NCBI RefSeq assembly: GCF_001513785.1
Contig: NZ_LNQS01000011.1
Coordinates: 112,908 to 176,907 of the forward strand
Length of the DNA: 64,000 bases
Direction of reading: 5' to 3'
DNA from: Rheinheimera sp. EpRS3
Lineage (GTDB): Bacteria > Pseudomonadota > Gammaproteobacteria > Enterobacterales > Alteromonadaceae
In this document: piece by piece, positions 62,876 through 64,000 of the stretch
Numbering within the stretch: position 1 is the stretch's first letter
Layout of the letters: each line of letters starts with the position of its first letter
Made by a program: the position numbers and the translations under genes
The notes under the pieces: model-generated
What the model was told of the DNA's origin: nothing
Database searches by the model: none
What the model saw: the letters and a program-made list of their open reading frames with translations, nothing else

Positions 62876-63685
62876 ATGATCTCTATTATCCCGCTGCTGG
62901 GCATTTTATCCATGCCGGTTACTACGGCAAGCTTTTCTGGTTCAGAGCGAAGAACGCTACAATCCGCTATCAGCAGTGCGCTTTATTCAGAAGAAATTCA
63001 CCGGTTTTATCAGCAGTGCAAGCAAGCAGACACAGACCTGGCGGATGCAGTATCGACCCCGGATAATCAGCGCTCAAAGCTTCAACAACTGCTGCAACAA
63101 AAAGTGCATAGTGCAGATATCCAATATTTACTTAATGCAGATCCAAAGCTGACAGCAGATCTTAAGCAAAATATATTAAAGCTGAAAGATTGCGCTGACA
63201 CGGTAGCATTTCAAACGCTGCAGGATAGCTATGACTTAGCCTTATTTTCGCTTGAAATAGCTACTCCACTGAGTAAGCCTCTTAGTGATAAAAGCTCGGT
63301 TAGCGCATCGCAAGTCAAACAGGCACAACAACAGACACTAGCCTTGATAGAAAGTAGCCATGCCATCGCCTGGGCCAATGTGGCAGACAGGCAGCAGTTA
63401 AGCGCAGTGCAGCAAGCTAACTACCTGCACCCAGACTATCAAGGTCGCTATGTTTTTAAAGTGCAACACGGATGGCGTGGTAACACTGGCCATTATCTGG
63501 GCATGCATATTTTTGTCAGTGATGTTGATATTGATAAAACAGCTAAGCAGTGGCTGATTTTTTTGGACAAAAATGGTCACTTTATTAATGCATTAGAGGC
63601 AGAACAAGCGTCTGATCACCTAAAAGCACTGCAAAATACCGATTGGCGCTATGACGTGCATGGTAATCTGCACCGTAATAAATAA
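62876..63685 (+). CDS. exported protein of unknown function
   Basis: 269 residues. A signal-like start (MISIIPLLGILSMPVTTASF), helical middle with many Gln and Leu, and a C-terminal beta region (YVFKVQHGWRGNTGHYLGMHIFV). No domain recognised, no clear ribosome site. It has its own terminator and no operon partner. Confidence 0.65.
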   Translation: MISIIPLLGILSMPVTTASFSGSERRTLQSAISSALYSEEIHRFYQQCKQADTDLADAVSTPDNQRSKLQQLLQQKVHSADIQYLLNADPKLTADLKQNILKLKDCADTVAFQTLQDSYDLALFSLEIATPLSKPLSDKSSVSASQVKQAQQQTLALIESSHAIAWANVADRQQLSAVQQANYLHPDYQGRYVFKVQHGWRGNTGHYLGMHIFVSDVDIDKTAKQWLIFLDKNGHFINALEAEQASDHLKALQNTDWRYDVHGNLHRNK

Positions 63686-63701
63686 TAGTTACTGCAAAAC
63701 C

Positions 63702-63725
63702 AGCCCGCTTAATGCGGGCTTTTTA
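63702..63725 (+). terminator. rho-independent terminator of the exported protein gene
   Basis: AGCCCGC/GCGGGCT with a 5-nt loop followed by TTTTATT. Confidence 0.9.
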
Positions 63726-63770
63726 TTGCCGGCTATTTGCATAAATCGGAAGATGTTTGGTAGTAGGCTT

Positions 63771-63800
63771 CTGGCGGTGAACTACATTGCTCACCCATCG
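63771..63800 (-). pseudogene. decayed copy of the 5S rRNA 3' end
   Basis: CTGGCGGTGAACTAC at 63771-63785 is identical to 63954-63968, inside the real 5S. In both places CCATCG follows, after 9 nt here and 24 nt in the 5S. It therefore looks like a 5S tail with an internal loss. It lies past the rRNA terminator. Confidence 0.5.
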
Positions 63801-63808
63801 TGCGCCTC

Positions 63809-63859
63809 GTCCCTGCGGGACCAGCCGTTGGCTGTCCAAAAATGTTCCGAACATTTTTG
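63809..63859. repeat. three back-to-back perfect hairpins
   Basis: GTCCC-TGC-GGGAC (63809-63821), CAGCC-GTT-GGCTG (63822-63834) and CAAAAATGTTC-C-GAACATTTTTG (63837-63859). The first two abut and the third follows after 2 bp. No T-run. Role unknown; a dispersed palindromic element is likely. Confidence 0.6.
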
Positions 63860-63908
63860 TCGCATAGCTTTTCGCTCGCTCGGGCAGATAACCCATCGGC
63901 AATACAAA

Positions 63909-63937
63909 TAAAAAAACCCTTCGTTTTCACGAAGGGT
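63909..63937 (-). terminator. terminator of the rRNA operon
   Basis: On the minus strand ACCCTTCG and CGAAGGGT pair around a short loop and are followed by seven T residues. It starts 13 bp after the 5S end. Confidence 0.88.
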
Positions 63938-63950
63938 CTGTTTATTTGGG

Positions 63951-64000
63951 AGCCTGGCGGTGAACTACTCTCGCATAGCGAATGCTACACTACCATCGTC
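63951..64000 (-). rRNA. rrf: 5S ribosomal RNA, 3' part only
   Basis: Read on the minus strand, the sequence CGATGGTAGTGT, then CTATGCGAGAGTAGTTCA, then CCGCCAGGCTC matches the 3' third of gammaproteobacterial 5S rRNA (E. coli GATGGTAGTGTGG, CCATGCGAGAGTAGG, CTGCCAGGC). The rest of the operon lies beyond the right edge. Confidence 0.9.

Overview
The window reads as chromosome from a gammaproteobacterium of the Alteromonadales type, close to Rheinheimera, Alishewanella or Arsukibacterium. This is an inference from gene content: several large TonB-dependent receptors, a BacNav-type channel, the cyaY-lptM-lysA-dapF-DUF484-xerC-yigB-uvrD order, and hemCDXY next to cyaY. No taxonomic search was possible. 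I see no tRNA gene, prophage or plasmid replication gene. One rRNA operon enters from the right edge on the minus strand, and only the 3' end of its 5S gene is inside the window.

Layout. 0-7.6 kb: a complete methionine salvage set, with mtnE and an overlapping omega-amidase gene divergent from mtnBCD, then a LysR gene and a small exported TPR protein, then divergent mtnA and mtnK. MetJ-type operator repeats lie in both divergent gaps. 7.6-15.5 kb: a periplasmic thiol-redox pair (redoxin and DsbD-like), a TonB receptor, threonine aldolase and an exported MsrA-thioredoxin-MsrB fusion. 15.6-19.1 kb: an AT-richer two-gene island coding for an AAA+ ATPase and a subtilisin-like protease, a likely anti-phage module. 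19.3-31.6 kb: MscS channel, DMT transporter, ppc, a second TonB receptor, an orphan LytTR regulator, a VC0807-like membrane protein, a voltage-gated channel and a secreted pectate lyase.

31.8-33.2 kb: a small cluster of integron gene cassettes without an integrase (CALIN), with three attC-like sites, two small membrane proteins and a small HD hydrolase of the (p)ppGpp hydrolase type. 33.2-37.2 kb: metC-like lyase and a TonB receptor, divergent across a third MetJ-type operator. 37.2-45.2 kb: EAL phosphodiesterase, ubiD-ferredoxin-fre, a TonB-domain protein, a thioesterase, a proline-rich membrane protein and a secreted cyanophycinase-like protein.

45.2-64 kb: core chromosome. It carries hemCDXY with a DNA glycosylase, an esterase, cyaY, the lptM-lysA-dapF-DUF484-xerC operon, an insertion of doxX and a LysR gene between xerC and yigB, then yigB, a Bcr/CflA transporter, uvrD, tmcA, an exported unknown protein, and a structured region next to the 5S gene.

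Three copies of an 89-95 bp terminal-inverted-repeat element (12.9, 21.6 and 54.6 kb) mark the genome as carrying a MITE-like dispersed repeat. The strongest unexplained signals are the cassette cluster, the AAA/subtilase island, two hairpins with different stems but an identical 9-nt loop at 5.1 kb, and a back-to-back hairpin array with a decayed 5S tail at 63.8 kb.
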